A DNA stretch of 64,000 nucleotides, from assembly GCA_002748265.1 (NCBI GenBank), contig PDRY01000014.1:62001-126000 (forward strand), given 5' to 3'. A program made the translations under genes and the position numbers. The DNA comes from Rhodobacterales bacterium. Lineage in GTDB: Bacteria > Pseudomonadota > Alphaproteobacteria > Rhodobacterales > Rhodobacteraceae. This document shows, one piece after another, positions 19,186 through 28,692 of this stretch. Position 1 is the first letter of the stretch. Every line of letters begins with the position of its first letter. The notes beneath the pieces are model-generated. The model was not told where the DNA came from. It saw nothing but the letters and a program-made list of their open reading frames with translations, and ran no database searches.

Positions 19186-22087
19186 GCGGGATCTCCGGCA
19201 TGTCCTCGGGCGTGGGCGGTTGATCCAGCCCCCATTCGCCAAAGCGCGAGAGCTGATCGTAGTCGCCGCGCCGATCCACGCGTTCGGCCGCCATGCGCGC
19301 GGTGTAACCCCGATCCGCCGCGCGCCAGCGGGTCAGGAGCGTGACGAGCCCATCCCAGATCTCGGGCACCGGCAGATCGGCCAGAGGGGCGGCGACCTCT
19401 TTGAGGCTGCTGCCAACCTTCAGATAGCTCGCGCCAAGCGCGGTGCGGGGGCCAAGCGCGGGAAAGGCGCCGCGCTCCATCAGCGCCGCTTCCACCAGAA
19501 GCTGCCGGTCGAATTTGAACTGCTGGTTGCGCGTGGGCGGCTCGCCGGTCTTGTAGTCATACAGCCACGCGCCGCCCTGCCGCAGGTCGATCCGGTCGGC
19601 CCGTCCGCGCAAGGTGGTGTGGGTTCCGGGGATCTCCAGCTCTCCGGTGGTCTCGGTCAGTCTCTGATCCGCGGACTCGAGCCTTGTTTGCTCGCCCTTC
19701 AGAAGCTCCCCTGCGATGCCGTCCAGTTGCGCCAGCCACACCAGCCGCGCGGTGGGCCAGGGGCAGGTGGCGTGCAGGACACGCTCCGCCAGGGCCATCA
19801 GGTCGGCGCGGGCGGTCGGCGCGGTGGGATCGAGGTTTTCGGTGACAAACCGCTCCATCACCTCGTGGACGGCGATCCCCCGGATGCGGGCATCGGCGCT
19901 CATCACCAGCGGATCGAGCGGGCCAAGCCGCAGCACCCCGCGGGCATAGATCGCGTAAGGGTCGCGCGCCAGGAGCGCCAGATCGGTGATGCGAAGCCGC
20001 TTGGGCCGCGCGCCGACGGGCACGCGCGGGGAAGGGCGCGGCGCTGGCTGCGCGGCGCCTGTCGGACGGTCCAGCCGTTGCGCACGGGCCACCCAGGCCG
20101 CACCGCGCGCGCGCATCTCGGCCAGCCGGGGGGCGCCTTGGTCGAGCCCGTCCAGCAGGTTGGTGAGCCGGTTGAGCCACCGGGCAGGCACGGTTTGGGC
20201 CTCATCATTGCGGATCGCGCGGGTCAGGACGACTTCGGGCGCGGCGATGGCCTGCTGGAAGTCATGGGCCAAAAGCCCGATCCGGCGATCCGGCAGCAGC
20301 ATCCCAGCCTGGGCCCGCATCCGGCGGTTCAGCCACGGATCGGGGTCGGGCGGAGACGGCCATGTGCCTTCATTCAGCCCGCCCAGGATCAGCAGATCGG
20401 TGCTTTGCACCCGTGCTTCCAGCGTGCCCCAGATGCGGATCAGCGGATGACCCAGCCGGGGGCGGTGAACCTCTTCTCCGATCATGATGCGGTGCAAGAG
20501 GGCCGCGAAATCTTCGGGCCCCAGATCCGCACCGGCATCGGCGTGGCGGGTCAGCTCCGAGATCAGGCTGTGTGCGGCGCGCCCGGCCTCGCCCTCCCAC
20601 AAAAGACCCGAGCCCCCCTCGGGCCCTCCGGCCACGTCCTGCGCGAGCGCGGTCAGCGCGGCGACCCGCTCCGCCAGTGGCTGTGCGCCGGGGGTATGGC
20701 GATCCAGCAAGGTGCCGACCCAGGCGGCCCATGCGGATTTCTCGGCATCGTCTCCGGCCCATTCCGCAAGACTGGTCGCATCGGGATGGGGCGGGCCGTG
20801 GCGCCGCACATGCAGCTCATAGGCGCGGGCCTTGCGCAGATGTTTGCCGCGATCCGCGCCGCTATGGGCGAGCGGATGTTTGAGGATGGCCAGAAGGGCT
20901 TCGGCGGTCACCGGGCCGCACAGCGCCTGCGCCACCTGCCGCAAGAGCCGTCCGGGCGCGGACAGGTGCAGCGGTTCTCCGGCGCTGTCATCGGGGGTGA
21001 TCCCCAGCCGTGCCAGCGTCGCGGCGACCTGCCGTGTCAGCACCCGATCAGGCGTCACGAGCGCGGCGCTTTGGCCGTCTTGGGCGGCACGCGCCAGCCG
21101 GAGCGCGATGGCCTCTGCCTCGATCCGGGGAGAGGGGGCCTCAATCAGGCTCAACCCGCGCGTGGCGTCACTCAGATCGCCCAAAAGAGGCCCCTCTCGG
21201 CGCCAGGCATCGGTAACGGGCGCGGGCCGCATGGCGAGCGAGACGAGCTGGTTGCGCGCGGGGCTGGCCGGCGCGGTGTCTGTCCATAGCGGCAGGGCGG
21301 AAGGATCCAGCCCGAGCTGATCCGCGATCACGTGGAAGCGGTATTGCGGATGATCCTGCGCGCGCAGCGGATCGGACAGTTCGGCCCAGACATCCGGGCC
21401 CATGTCCAGATCGACGCCGGGCAGGATGACCGCGCCCTGGGGCAGCTTTGCGACGGCGTCCATCAGCATGAGCGTCGTGCCGCGCGATCCCGTGGACCCG
21501 GCAATGATCACCGGATGCTGGGGCGGGGCCGCCTCCCAGCGGGCGATCAAGGCCCGGACCGCCGCGCGCTGCCGGGCCTCGGATCCCGGCGCCATGCCCG
21601 GCGCGTGGGCGTAATCGAAGGCAATCCGCACGAAATCGAGCGCCCGCGCCCAGTGCCCGCTGTCGTCGCTGACATCGAGCGCACTCAGCGCGTCGGCGCC
21701 GATGCCTTCGCCCTCCATCTCGGAGAGCAGCGCCGCAAGGCTGTCGGCCAGGGCAAAGCCCGCATGGCGGGTGTTCAGGTCCGCTTCGGCCTCAAGAAAC
21801 GGCATCACCAGCCGCGTCAGATCGAGCCTGCGCCGCAGGTTCGAGATGCTTTCAACCATCTCCGTCAGCGTCGGATCCGAGCCCGGATCGGTGATCAGCC
21901 GAAGCCGGGGCAGAAGGCCCGCTTGCTCTGACAGCACATCGCGGATCCGCCGCTGCATCCGCCGCGTGTTGACGAACAGCTCCACTTTGGCGAGCGCCTC
22001 GGGGGCGAGGCCGAGACGGCTGCGCAGGCCGGTCACGACCTCGCGGGCGAAGTCCACGCCGGGAGGCAGGGCGTAGAGCCCTCTCAT
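19175..22087 (-). CDS. addB: AddB, nuclease subunit of the AddAB recombination complex
   Basis: AddB is the second subunit of AddAB, with a RecC-like inactive helicase fold for Chi scanning and a C-terminal nuclease. The 970-residue product begins [13 protein letters not shown] and overlaps the murU stop (ATGA). The nuclease motifs [11 protein letters not shown] and [10 protein letters not shown] are intact. I see only two cysteines in the whole protein, so the four-Cys iron-sulphur cluster known in Bacillus AddB is absent. It also lacks a recognisable N-terminal Walker A, as many proteobacterial AddB proteins do. Confidence 0.93.
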   Translation of the reverse strand: MRGLYALPPGVDFAREVVTGLRSRLGLAPEALAKVELFVNTRRMQRRIRDVLSEQAGLLPRLRLITDPGSDPTLTEMVESISNLRRRLDLTRLVMPFLEAEADLNTRHAGFALADSLAALLSEMEGEGIGADALSALDVSDDSGHWARALDFVRIAFDYAHAPGMAPGSEARQRAAVRALIARWEAAPPQHPVIIAGSTGSRGTTLMLMDAVAKLPQGAVILPGVDLDMGPDVWAELSDPLRAQDHPQYRFHVIADQLGLDPSALPLWTDTAPASPARNQLVSLAMRPAPVTDAWRREGPLLGDLSDATRGLSLIEAPSPRIEAEAIALRLARAAQDGQSAALVTPDRVLTRQVAATLARLGITPDDSAGEPLHLSAPGRLLRQVAQALCGPVTAEALLAILKHPLAHSGADRGKHLRKARAYELHVRRHGPPHPDATSLAEWAGDDAEKSAWAAWVGTLLDRHTPGAQPLAERVAALTALAQDVAGGPEGGSGLLWEGEAGRAAHSLISELTRHADAGADLGPEDFAALLHRIMIGEEVHRPRLGHPLIRIWGTLEARVQSTDLLILGGLNEGTWPSPPDPDPWLNRRMRAQAGMLLPDRRIGLLAHDFQQAIAAPEVVLTRAIRNDEAQTVPARWLNRLTNLLDGLDQGAPRLAEMRARGAAWVARAQRLDRPTGAAQPAPRPSPRVPVGARPKRLRITDLALLARDPYAIYARGVLRLGPLDPLVMSADARIRGIAVHEVMERFVTENLDPTAPTARADLMALAERVLHATCPWPTARLVWLAQLDGIAGELLKGEQTRLESADQRLTETTGELEIPGTHTTLRGRADRIDLRQGGAWLYDYKTGEPPTRNQQFKFDRQLLVEAALMERGAFPALGPRTALGASYLKVGSSLKEVAAPLADLPVPEIWDGLVTLLTRWRAADRGYTARMAAERVDRRGDYDQLSRFGEWGLDQPPTPEDMPEIPHDQ

Positions 22088-22770
22088 CGCGCCCGCTCCA
22101 GCATGGCTTCCGCGATGGGGATCGCATCGGGGTAGCCGACGTCGCACCAGTGGCCGGGATAGATCACGCCGAACAGCCGGTCCCGCGCGCGCATCCGGTC
22201 CCAGACCAGACGGAGCGAAAACGCCTCTGCGTCGATCTCGGGCAGATCGCCTGTCGTCAGGATCTGCGCGCCGGGATAGGCCAGATCGGGTTGCCACAGC
22301 GCCCGCCCATCGGGGGCGAGACCAAAGCCTGATTTGAGTGCGTGCCCATGTGCCCGCTCTGGCGGGACCAGCAGGACCAGCCCGTCCATGCGGGTCGGAT
22401 CCCAGGCTTCGCGCAGCACCTCATAGGGGTTCGGACCGGACCAGACCGCATCGGCGTTCATCGCAAAGACGGGGCCGGGGCCCAATAGCGGAAGCGCTTT
22501 GCGCAGCCCGCCGCCGGTTTCCAAAAGCGCGCCTGTTTCATCCGAGAATGTGACGCCCCGGCCGTTCAGATGGCCCCGGATCTGGTCCGCGAACCAGTGC
22601 AGGTTGACGACCCGTGTGGGGATCCCGGCCTCTTCGGCGGGGTGCAGCGCGTGATCAATCAGCGGTTTTCCGGCAACCTCGACCATGGCCTTGGGCCGCG
22701 CATCGGTAAGCGGGCGCATCCGGGTGCCGAGCCCGGCGGCGAAGATCATGGCGGCGTTGGGGGCGGTCAC
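22084..22770 (-). CDS. murU: MurU, N-acetylmuramate-1-phosphate uridylyltransferase
   Basis: MurU converts MurNAc-1-phosphate to UDP-MurNAc in the cell-wall recycling route that bypasses de novo, fosfomycin-sensitive synthesis. The 228-residue product has the nucleotidyltransferase signature [13 protein letters not shown] near 10-22, [13 protein letters not shown], and the metal-binding [10 protein letters not shown] chose the GTG at 22770 because it overlaps the amgK stop (GTGA); the ATG at 22749 is an alternative. Direct coupling to amgK supports MurU over other sugar-nucleotidyl transferases. Confidence 0.9.
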   Translation of the reverse strand: MTAPNAAMIFAAGLGTRMRPLTDARPKAMVEVAGKPLIDHALHPAEEAGIPTRVVNLHWFADQIRGHLNGRGVTFSDETGALLETGGGLRKALPLLGPGPVFAMNADAVWSGPNPYEVLREAWDPTRMDGLVLLVPPERAHGHALKSGFGLAPDGRALWQPDLAYPGAQILTTGDLPEIDAEAFSLRLVWDRMRARDRLFGVIYPGHWCDVGYPDAIPIAEAMLERAR

Positions 22771-23702
22771 GGGCGGTTCTCCGGTGCGGGCAGCGCGCGC
22801 AGGGACTGGGCCAGATCGCCCAGATCCGGGTGGGCCAGATCGGTTTGAATGTGGCGCCAGACACGCGGAAGCAGGTCCAGATAGCCGGGTTTTCCGCGAT
22901 CCGCGGCGAGCCGGGCAAAGACACCAAGGATGCGCAGGTTCCGCTGCACGGCCCAGACAGCGATTGCGCGGGCGAGCCGCTCGCGATCGGTGCCGGTCGC
23001 GGCGGCGTAGTGATCGGTGATCGCGTCCGCCACACCGGGGCTCAGATCGCGGCGGCAATCGCGGGTCAGGGAGGCCAGATCATACGCGGGCGGGGCCGCG
23101 ACGGCATCCTGAAAATCCAGAAGGCCGATGCGATCGAGGCCCGTATGATCGGCGCGCCAGATCAGGTTTTCGGCGTGGAAGTCGCGATGCGCCAGAACGG
23201 CGGGGCCGGTGCCAAACGTCTCTAACGCGCGGTGCAGAGCCTCTTGCGGTTCCGTCAGATCGAAGCCCGGCGCGTAGTGGCTGGCCAGCGGCGCGAGCAT
23301 CTCGGCCCCGCGTTCGGGGGTGAGTGGCTCCAGCCATGCAGGGGCTGCGTGACGGTGGAGCGCGATCAGCAGATCGGTGACCGCGATATAGGCGGAGGTT
23401 TCGTCCTTCGGCGTGGTCTCCAGATGGGCTGCCAGCGTCAGCACGCCCAGATCAGATAGAACGGCATCGCCGCTGCCGGGTCGCGCGGCGTGGGTCTGCG
23501 GGGCGCAGAGCCCAAGACTACGCAGGTGATCCGCGATCCGCGTGAAACGGGTGCGGGCAGCCTCGCCCGACGGGTCTTCCATCAGCATCGCCGTTTCTCC
23601 GTCCGGCCCCGTCAGCCGGGTGTAGAGTCTGGACGACGCATCGCCTGCGAGGGGCGCGCGCGCCCAGCCTGCGAAGGCCGTGTCAGAGAGCCAGTCAGCC
23701 AT
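22767..23702 (-). CDS. amgK: AmgK, anomeric N-acetylmuramate/N-acetylglucosamine kinase
   Basis: AmgK phosphorylates MurNAc (and GlcNAc) at C1, the step before MurU in murein recycling. The 311-residue product has a nucleotide loop around [11 protein letters not shown], catalytic loop [13 protein letters not shown] (about 175-187), and metal-binding [10 protein letters not shown]. The gene overlaps tsaE by 8 bases and murU by 4. The specific substrate is inferred from the neighbour murU and from the same gene pair in Caulobacter and Pseudomonas. Confidence 0.9.
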   Translation of the reverse strand: MADWLSDTAFAGWARAPLAGDASSRLYTRLTGPDGETAMLMEDPSGEAARTRFTRIADHLRSLGLCAPQTHAARPGSGDAVLSDLGVLTLAAHLETTPKDETSAYIAVTDLLIALHRHAAPAWLEPLTPERGAEMLAPLASHYAPGFDLTEPQEALHRALETFGTGPAVLAHRDFHAENLIWRADHTGLDRIGLLDFQDAVAAPPAYDLASLTRDCRRDLSPGVADAITDHYAAATGTDRERLARAIAVWAVQRNLRILGVFARLAADRGKPGYLDLLPRVWRHIQTDLAHPDLGDLAQSLRALPAPENRP

Positions 23703-24165
23703 GGAACGCCCCGAGCCGGTTGATCCAGGCGCCGTCCCGGTCTTCGATCCGCATGTGATGAGCGCCGTCCCCGGCGCGCAAATGCAGGTGCAACGCGCCG
23801 TCCGGGATCAGGCTTCCCAGCCGGTCGGGCCATTCGATCAGGCAGATCGCATTCGTGAAAGCGTCCTCCAGCCCCAGCTCCACGGCTTCGTCAGGGGAGG
23901 ACAGGCGGTAAAGGTCCGCGTGCCAGATTTCCCCGGCAGGGCTGTCATAGGTCTGCACCAACGTGAAAGTTGGGGAGGGCACTTCGGTGTCGTCGCCGCA
24001 AAGCGCACGGATCAGGGCACGGGCAAAGGCGGACTTCCCCGCGCCTACGGGACCGGACAGCAGTAGGCAGTCCCCCGGTTTGAGCGTCGGCGCCACCCGC
24101 TGGGCGAGTGCTATGGTTGCCTCTTCGGAGTGCAGCAAAAGGTCGGGGATCGAAGCGGCCGTCAT
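23695..24165 (-). CDS. tsaE: TsaE, ATPase for tRNA t6A37 synthesis
   Basis: TsaE works with TsaB and TsaD to place threonylcarbamoyl on A37 of ANN-decoding tRNAs. The 156-residue product has Walker A GPVGAGKSAFARAL at about 40-53, the switch region VPSPTFTLVQTYD, and the acidic residues in WHADLYRL and LIEWPDRLG. Its partner tsaD is also in this window at 40.8 kb. It sits between the DivL-like gene and amgK, an order conserved in alphaproteobacteria. Confidence 0.95.
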   Translation of the reverse strand: MTAASIPDLLLHSEEATIALAQRVAPTLKPGDCLLLSGPVGAGKSAFARALIRALCGDDTEVPSPTFTLVQTYDSPAGEIWHADLYRLSSPDEAVELGLEDAFTNAICLIEWPDRLGSLIPDGALHLHLRAGDGAHHMRIEDRDGAWINRLGAFHG

Positions 24166-24228
24166 GGCGCCACATTGAAGCGACGCTCACGATGCTGCAA
24201 GCGCTAAGCTCGCGGGGGCTGCACTCTG

Positions 24229-25785
24229 TCAGGGCTCCACGCGCAGGGCGGGTTCGTCCGGGCGGGGCAAGGATACGTGTAGTCGATCCGTTCTAGGTCT
24301 ATGAATTCCTTGTTGAAACCTGCAACTCAGGATCGCTCCGCCAGAAGCGCTGCTGTGGGCGGTGACCCGGACTGACCGACCGTCGCAGCGCTGCACGGTA
24401 AAGGTGAACTTTGGCGATAGCCGACCGCTTCTGATCCGCGCCTCCAGCTCCTGCCATTTGGCGCTGGGCTGACATTGCGTGCGCCAGCCTCTGAGGATCT
24501 CGTCAACGGTTTCGGCGCCGTCTATCGGGGTCCAGACCCGATTGGTTGCCGCATTGTCGATCTGCAAGCGTCCTTGGGCGGAAAACACGGTGACAGATTC
24601 ACTGACGGCGGCGAGCGTTTCCCGACCGTGGTTAAGGGCGGCGCGCAGCTGTCGTTTGAGCGCCTTGTCGCTGCTGATATCCTCCATCAGGAAGGCAAGC
24701 GCGCCATTGGGAAAGGGTCGCACGGTGATGCGATAACTGCGACCGTCCGCCAGCTCCCAGCTTTCCACGTGATCGGCACTGTCAGACCCCTGTTCCAGCC
24801 CGGTGAGCTGACGGCGCCATTGGTTGAAGTCATCCGGTTCCGGCAGCATGTGGTTCTCACGCAGGAGGCTGAGAAACGTGTCGATGACAGGCCGCGCGAC
24901 CAGAAGCGAAGGCTTCACACCGGTCAGTTCGGTCAGGGCCGGGTTGAAAAGAACCAGCTGGCGGTTGCGGTCGAACACGGCCAGCCCGACCGAAAGCCCG
25001 GCGAAGGTCTTGGTCAGGGTCTGCATGAGATCGCGTTGCAGGTCTGCCGCGCGGATCTGACTGGTGATGTCGCTCGCAATCCGGAGCGTGTGCCCGCCGC
25101 TGGCGCGGCTGACGATATCGAACCAGATTGGATCCTGTTCGCCGGGCGGGAGTAGAGCGTGGCGCGTGGGGCCGGTTTCCTCTCCGGAGCCGGGCAGGTC
25201 GTCAAATAGACCCTGCGGAGGCCATTGCGCGGCTGCGTCGGGCGATACTCGTGCCGTCAGTTCCAGGTAGGTCCGGTTGGCCCAAGTGACGGTTCCGGTT
25301 TCGTCCTCTCGCCACATGAGCTGGGGGCTGTCATCTGTCAGCGCGCGCAGCTCCTCAGCCTCGCGGGCGAGCGCGCGTTCTGCAAGCCGAACGGGTACGT
25401 CCACCCCGCCGCTAAGCGTCACGCGCAGCATGTCGCCGTGTCGGGCCACTGCAAGAGATTCCGGTCCCCCCGTTGCTTCGCTGCTCAGGTGCAGTCTTTC
25501 GCCATCTCTCATGGCGTCGATCCGCTGGCGGAGCGCAGGGAAACGGGGCGACAGCAGATCAAGCAGCCGATCAAGATCGCGCCCCCCGTTCCGGCCCGCC
25601 TGTAGCAGGTTACGTGCCGTGTCGGTGGCGTCGATCAGGTCGAAATCCTGGAACAAGAACGCGGTGCCCTCTCCGCTGCCGGTCATACGGGCCCGCGCCC
25701 GGCTCATCCGTCCGATCAAAGCGAGAGCGGCCGTGCAGATGACGGCGGCTAGGGCAAATTCCCCAATAAATGGCATAAATGACAT
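24229..25785 (-). CDS. DivL-like PAS-domain membrane protein lacking histidine-kinase domains
   Basis: The 518-residue product has one N-terminal membrane helix (about 5-25), a variable region, and at least three PAS-like segments at roughly 145-245, 260-370 and 385-490. The middle segment (AVFDRNRQLVLFNPALTEL, then ELADGRSYRITVRPFPNG) resembles the PAS region of Caulobacter DivL, the cell-cycle pseudokinase that tunes CckA. The position just upstream of tsaE is also that of divL. However, the protein ends at the point where DHp and ATPase domains should begin, and only 63 bp remain before tsaE, so no kinase domain is present. It may be co-transcribed with regB, 44 bp upstream. Confidence 0.75.
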   Translation of the reverse strand: MSFMPFIGEFALAAVICTAALALIGRMSRARARMTGSGEGTAFLFQDFDLIDATDTARNLLQAGRNGGRDLDRLLDLLSPRFPALRQRIDAMRDGERLHLSSEATGGPESLAVARHGDMLRVTLSGGVDVPVRLAERALAREAEELRALTDDSPQLMWREDETGTVTWANRTYLELTARVSPDAAAQWPPQGLFDDLPGSGEETGPTRHALLPPGEQDPIWFDIVSRASGGHTLRIASDITSQIRAADLQRDLMQTLTKTFAGLSVGLAVFDRNRQLVLFNPALTELTGVKPSLLVARPVIDTFLSLLRENHMLPEPDDFNQWRRQLTGLEQGSDSADHVESWELADGRSYRITVRPFPNGALAFLMEDISSDKALKRQLRAALNHGRETLAAVSESVTVFSAQGRLQIDNAATNRVWTPIDGAETVDEILRGWRTQCQPSAKWQELEARIRSGRLSPKFTFTVQRCDGRSVRVTAHSSASGGAILSCRFQQGIHRPRTDRLHVSLPRPDEPALRVEP

Positions 25786-25829
25786 GGCGTGATCCTTCTG
25801 AATCCCGCCGGGACCATGCGTGCGAACCG

Positions 25830-27170
25830 TTAAGAGCCGGTTAAGACCCGTCTGTCGTTGAGCGGGTTTTCGCCGAGCGCTCGATTCGGATCGGAAACCT
25901 CTATCGCGCTGCGCGGCCAGCGGACCTCTACAATTGCGCCCTGACGATCACCGGTGCCGTTGGCGAAGCGCATGCTGGCGCCGCTGCGCTCCAGCAAGGT
26001 GCGCGCGATGAACAGGCCCAGCCCCATGCCCTCATAGCCAGGCCGGGCGGCGTCGCGGCGCCGGGGCAGGAACGGATCGCCCAGCCGGTCGATGATCCCG
26101 GGCGGAAACCCTGGTCCGTCATCCTTGATCCGGGTGCACATCCCGGTCGGGCCCCAGTCCAGATCGACGGTGATGACCTCTTCGGCGTAGTCCACAGCAT
26201 TCTGGATCAGATTGCGCATCCCGTGGATGATCTCGGGCGCGCGCACGATCTGGGGTTGGGGTTCGTCCGGCAGGTTGATCCGGATGTCGATCCCGCGACC
26301 GCGATGCGGCTCGGCGGCTTCTTCGATCACGGTCTGGAAGGGAGCCTGACGCACCAGCGTGTCGTCTTTTCCGGCCTGTCCCATGGATCGCATGATGTCG
26401 CGGCAGCGATCCGCCTCGGCGCGGATCAAACGCGCGTCTTCGGCCAGCTCGGGCTGCTCTTCCAGAAGATCGGCCAGCTCTGCCGAGACCATCTTGATCG
26501 TGGCCAGCGGCGTGCCCAGCTCATGCGCGGCGGCGGCGACCACCCCGCCCAGATCGGTGAGCTTTTGTTCCCGCGCGAGCGCCAACTGCGTGGCCGACAG
26601 CGCGGAGGCAACGGCGTGATACTCCGTTGCGACCCTGCGGGCGTAGAACGCGAGGAACCCGGTTCCGATGACCGCCGCGAGCCATACGCCAAAGCGGAAC
26701 AGTCCGGCCATCTCCAATAGCGTGCCGTCGGCATCGCGCAGCGGGGCATGGAGCGGCTCCAACAGCGACACACCCAACAGAGCCGTCGCGACCACCGCGA
26801 TCAAGCCGGGCAGGGGCAGTATCGCAGCCCCGATCGCGACCGGTGCAAGCATCAGGGTCACGAAAGGGTTCGACAGCCCTCCGGTTAGTGCCAGAAGCGC
26901 GACAAGCTGGGCGACGTCGAACAGGATGAACCCCAACGCGCGCTCTGCGCTTAGCCGCGTGCCCTGCGGGTTCAGCGTGGCCGACACGAGGTTTGCCACG
27001 ATGAGCGCACCGATGGCTACGCAGACCAGTCCCAGCGGCAAGCGCAGGCCAAAGAGCACCATCGCCGTCACCACGGCGATCACCTGACCAGCTACAGCGA
27101 TCCAGCGAAGGATGACCAGCGTCTCAAGTCGAATCCAGACGTCGGCTTCTTTGGCGCGGAAAACCGGCAT
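25830..27170 (-). CDS. regB: RegB/PrrB, redox-sensing membrane histidine kinase
   Basis: RegB phosphorylates RegA under low oxygen or reduced quinone pool conditions, controlling respiration and energy genes. The 446-residue product has about six N-terminal membrane helices (20-180), the ubiquinone-binding GGLSNPF at 97-103, the H-box AAAHELGTPL with His216, the redox-active Cys at 256 in EADRCRDIM, and the ATP-binding G box GMGLGLF. Each key residue sits nine positions before its Rhodobacter capsulatus counterpart (His225, Cys265), so spacing is conserved. I chose the ATG at 27170, with AAAGGGGG upstream. It diverges from senC. Confidence 0.95.
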   Translation of the reverse strand: MPVFRAKEADVWIRLETLVILRWIAVAGQVIAVVTAMVLFGLRLPLGLVCVAIGALIVANLVSATLNPQGTRLSAERALGFILFDVAQLVALLALTGGLSNPFVTLMLAPVAIGAAILPLPGLIAVVATALLGVSLLEPLHAPLRDADGTLLEMAGLFRFGVWLAAVIGTGFLAFYARRVATEYHAVASALSATQLALAREQKLTDLGGVVAAAAHELGTPLATIKMVSAELADLLEEQPELAEDARLIRAEADRCRDIMRSMGQAGKDDTLVRQAPFQTVIEEAAEPHRGRGIDIRINLPDEPQPQIVRAPEIIHGMRNLIQNAVDYAEEVITVDLDWGPTGMCTRIKDDGPGFPPGIIDRLGDPFLPRRRDAARPGYEGMGLGLFIARTLLERSGASMRFANGTGDRQGAIVEVRWPRSAIEVSDPNRALGENPLNDRRVLTGS

Positions 27171-27183
27171 GTTAGAGCCCCCT

Positions 27184-27219
27184 TTGCGGCAATCGGTCTT
27201 CTTGATAAGTCCGTCGCAA
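27184..27219. promoter_or_regulatory. Candidate RegA-binding inverted repeat in the regB-senC gap
   Basis: TTGCGGC (27184-27190) and GTCGCAA (27213-27219) form an interrupted inverted repeat with one mismatch and contain GCGNC/GNCGC half-sites of the kind described for RegA/PrrA. The 22-bp spacer is long for this family. The gap is where RegA autoregulates regB and senC in Rhodobacter. Confidence 0.4.
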
Positions 27220-27258
27220 GATCCGATCAATCCGGGACACCCCGTGAAGGAGCCCCCC

Positions 27259-27891
27259 ATGACCCGTATCTCTGCGATCCTTGCTGCCGCGATCTCCGTC
27301 GTCTTCATTGCAGCCATGGCTCTATGGCCCCGTGGCGGGTCAGACGATATCTTTGCTGACTGCCGCAGCGGCGCAGTCGGTGGAGACCTCGGCGGCCCAT
27401 TCACCCTGGTCGATGAAACCGGAAAGACGGTGACGGATAAGGACGTCATCACCGGGCCGACCCTGCTTTATTTCGGCTATACGTTCTGCCCCGATGTCTG
27501 CCCGCTCGACAATGCGCGCAACGCTGATGCGATCACCCTGCTGGAGGAGCGCGGGGTGGAGGTTAAGCCCGTGTTCATCTCTATCGACCCGGACCGCGAC
27601 ACGCCGGAGCTTCTGGACGATTTCACGGCAAACTTGCATCCGCGGATGATCGGCCTGACCGGAACGCCCGAGCAGGTGAAAGCCGCCTCCACGGCCTACC
27701 GCACCTATTACGCGAAAGCCGAAGGGGACGATCCGGATTACTACCTGATCGACCACTCGACCTTCAGCTATCTCGTCTTCCCCGATCACGGCTTTGTGGA
27801 GTTCTTCCGCCGTGACGTGACTCCGGAAGACATGGCCGACCGCCTGCAATGCTTCGTCGAAGCAGATCAGGCTGCCAAGGGCGCCGAGTAA
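27259..27891 (+). CDS. senC: SenC/Sco1-family copper chaperone for cytochrome oxidase
   Basis: Sco proteins deliver copper to the CuA or CuB site of cytochrome c oxidase and face the periplasm. The 210-residue product has one N-terminal membrane anchor (about 5-23), a thioredoxin fold with the copper-binding FCPDVCPLD at about 76-84, and the conserved distal His in LIDHSTFSYL. AAGGAG lies 8 bases before the ATG. It is transcribed divergently from regB and precedes regA, as in the Rhodobacter reg cluster. A strong hairpin follows the stop. Confidence 0.95.
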   Translation: MTRISAILAAAISVVFIAAMALWPRGGSDDIFADCRSGAVGGDLGGPFTLVDETGKTVTDKDVITGPTLLYFGYTFCPDVCPLDNARNADAITLLEERGVEVKPVFISIDPDRDTPELLDDFTANLHPRMIGLTGTPEQVKAASTAYRTYYAKAEGDDPDYYLIDHSTFSYLVFPDHGFVEFFRRDVTPEDMADRLQCFVEADQAAKGAE

Positions 27892-27968
27892 GCGATCAGC
27901 GCCACGCGGGGTTAGGTCTTCGGGCCCCGCCGCCGCCGCGCCTCTCATGTCTTCCTGTAGCATTGGAC

Positions 27969-27996
27969 AGGGCCCCTCCGGGGGCCCTTGTTCGTC
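27969..27996 (+). terminator. Terminator hairpin after senC
   Basis: AGGGCCCC (27969-27976) pairs with GGGGCCCT (27981-27988) around a TCCG tetraloop, followed by TGTTCGTC. It separates senC from regA, so regA likely has its own promoter at 28.0-28.1 kb. Confidence 0.7.
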
Positions 27997-28140
27997 AACT
28001 GCAGATTGCGGAAGTTCGTCTTTTCCGGCTGTTAACGTGATACGTTTCATGATCCGCTCGTCAAAGACGATAGCCCGGTCAACTTGACCTTAGGGGGCGG
28101 AAAGGCCAAGACACATACGCACAAAGCGGAAGGTATGCGC

Positions 28141-28692
28141 ATGACCGACACGCCCTTGGAGCTGGGTCCCGATCCCAGCCTGCTGCTGGTGGATGACGAT
28201 GAAGTCTTCGTCAAACGGCTTGCCCGCGCGATGGAGCGTCGGGGTTTCACTGTCGAAACAGTTCTGACCGTGGCGGACGGCAAGGCCGTCGCTCAAACCC
28301 GGCCCCCGGCCTATGCTGTGGTGGACCTGCGACTGGAGGACGGGAACGGGCTCGACGTGGTTGAGGCGTTGCGTGACGCGCGGCCCGAGGCCAAGGTTGT
28401 CGTGCTCACCGGCTACGGCGCTATCGCCACAGCCGTTGCGGCCGTCAAAATCGGCGCGACGGATTACCTGTCAAAGCCGGCCGACGCCGATGAGGTCTCG
28501 CGGGCGCTTCTCGCCAACGGAGAGATCCTGCCCGAGCCGCCGGAAAACCCGATGAGCGCTGACCGCGTACGGTGGGAACACATCCAACGTGTCTACGAGA
28601 TGTGCGATCGCAACGTATCCGAAACGGCGCGGCGCCTGTCGATGCACCGCCGAACGCTGCAACGGATCCTCGCCAAGCGCAGCCCGCGTTAA
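28141..28692 (+). CDS. regA: RegA/PrrA, redox response regulator
   Basis: RegA is the DNA-binding partner of RegB. The 183-residue product has a receiver domain with the acidic pocket VDDDE and phospho-acceptor Asp62 ([10 protein letters not shown]), Thr in VVLTGYG, Lys in LSKPAD, and a C-terminal Fis-type helix-turn-helix [20 protein letters not shown] that is nearly invariant in the family. I chose the ATG at 28141, with GGAAGG 7 bases upstream, over the ATG at 28135. Length matches known RegA proteins. Its stop overlaps the lpxK stop on the opposite strand. No hvrA gene follows it, unlike the Rhodobacter capsulatus cluster. Confidence 0.96.
   Translation: MTDTPLELGPDPSLLLVDDDEVFVKRLARAMERRGFTVETVLTVADGKAVAQTRPPAYAVVDLRLEDGNGLDVVEALRDARPEAKVVVLTGYGAIATAVAAVKIGATDYLSKPADADEVSRALLANGEILPEPPENPMSADRVRWEHIQRVYEMCDRNVSETARRLSMHRRTLQRILAKRSPR

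Noticed and set aside
19037-21289. 750-codon open frame on the plus strand opposite addB
   Set aside because: Same reason: an antisense shadow of a gene with clear nuclease motifs.
24166-24228. Remnant of a kinase domain after the DivL-like gene
   Set aside because: The 63-bp gap is too short and none of its frames shows H-box or N-box residues.
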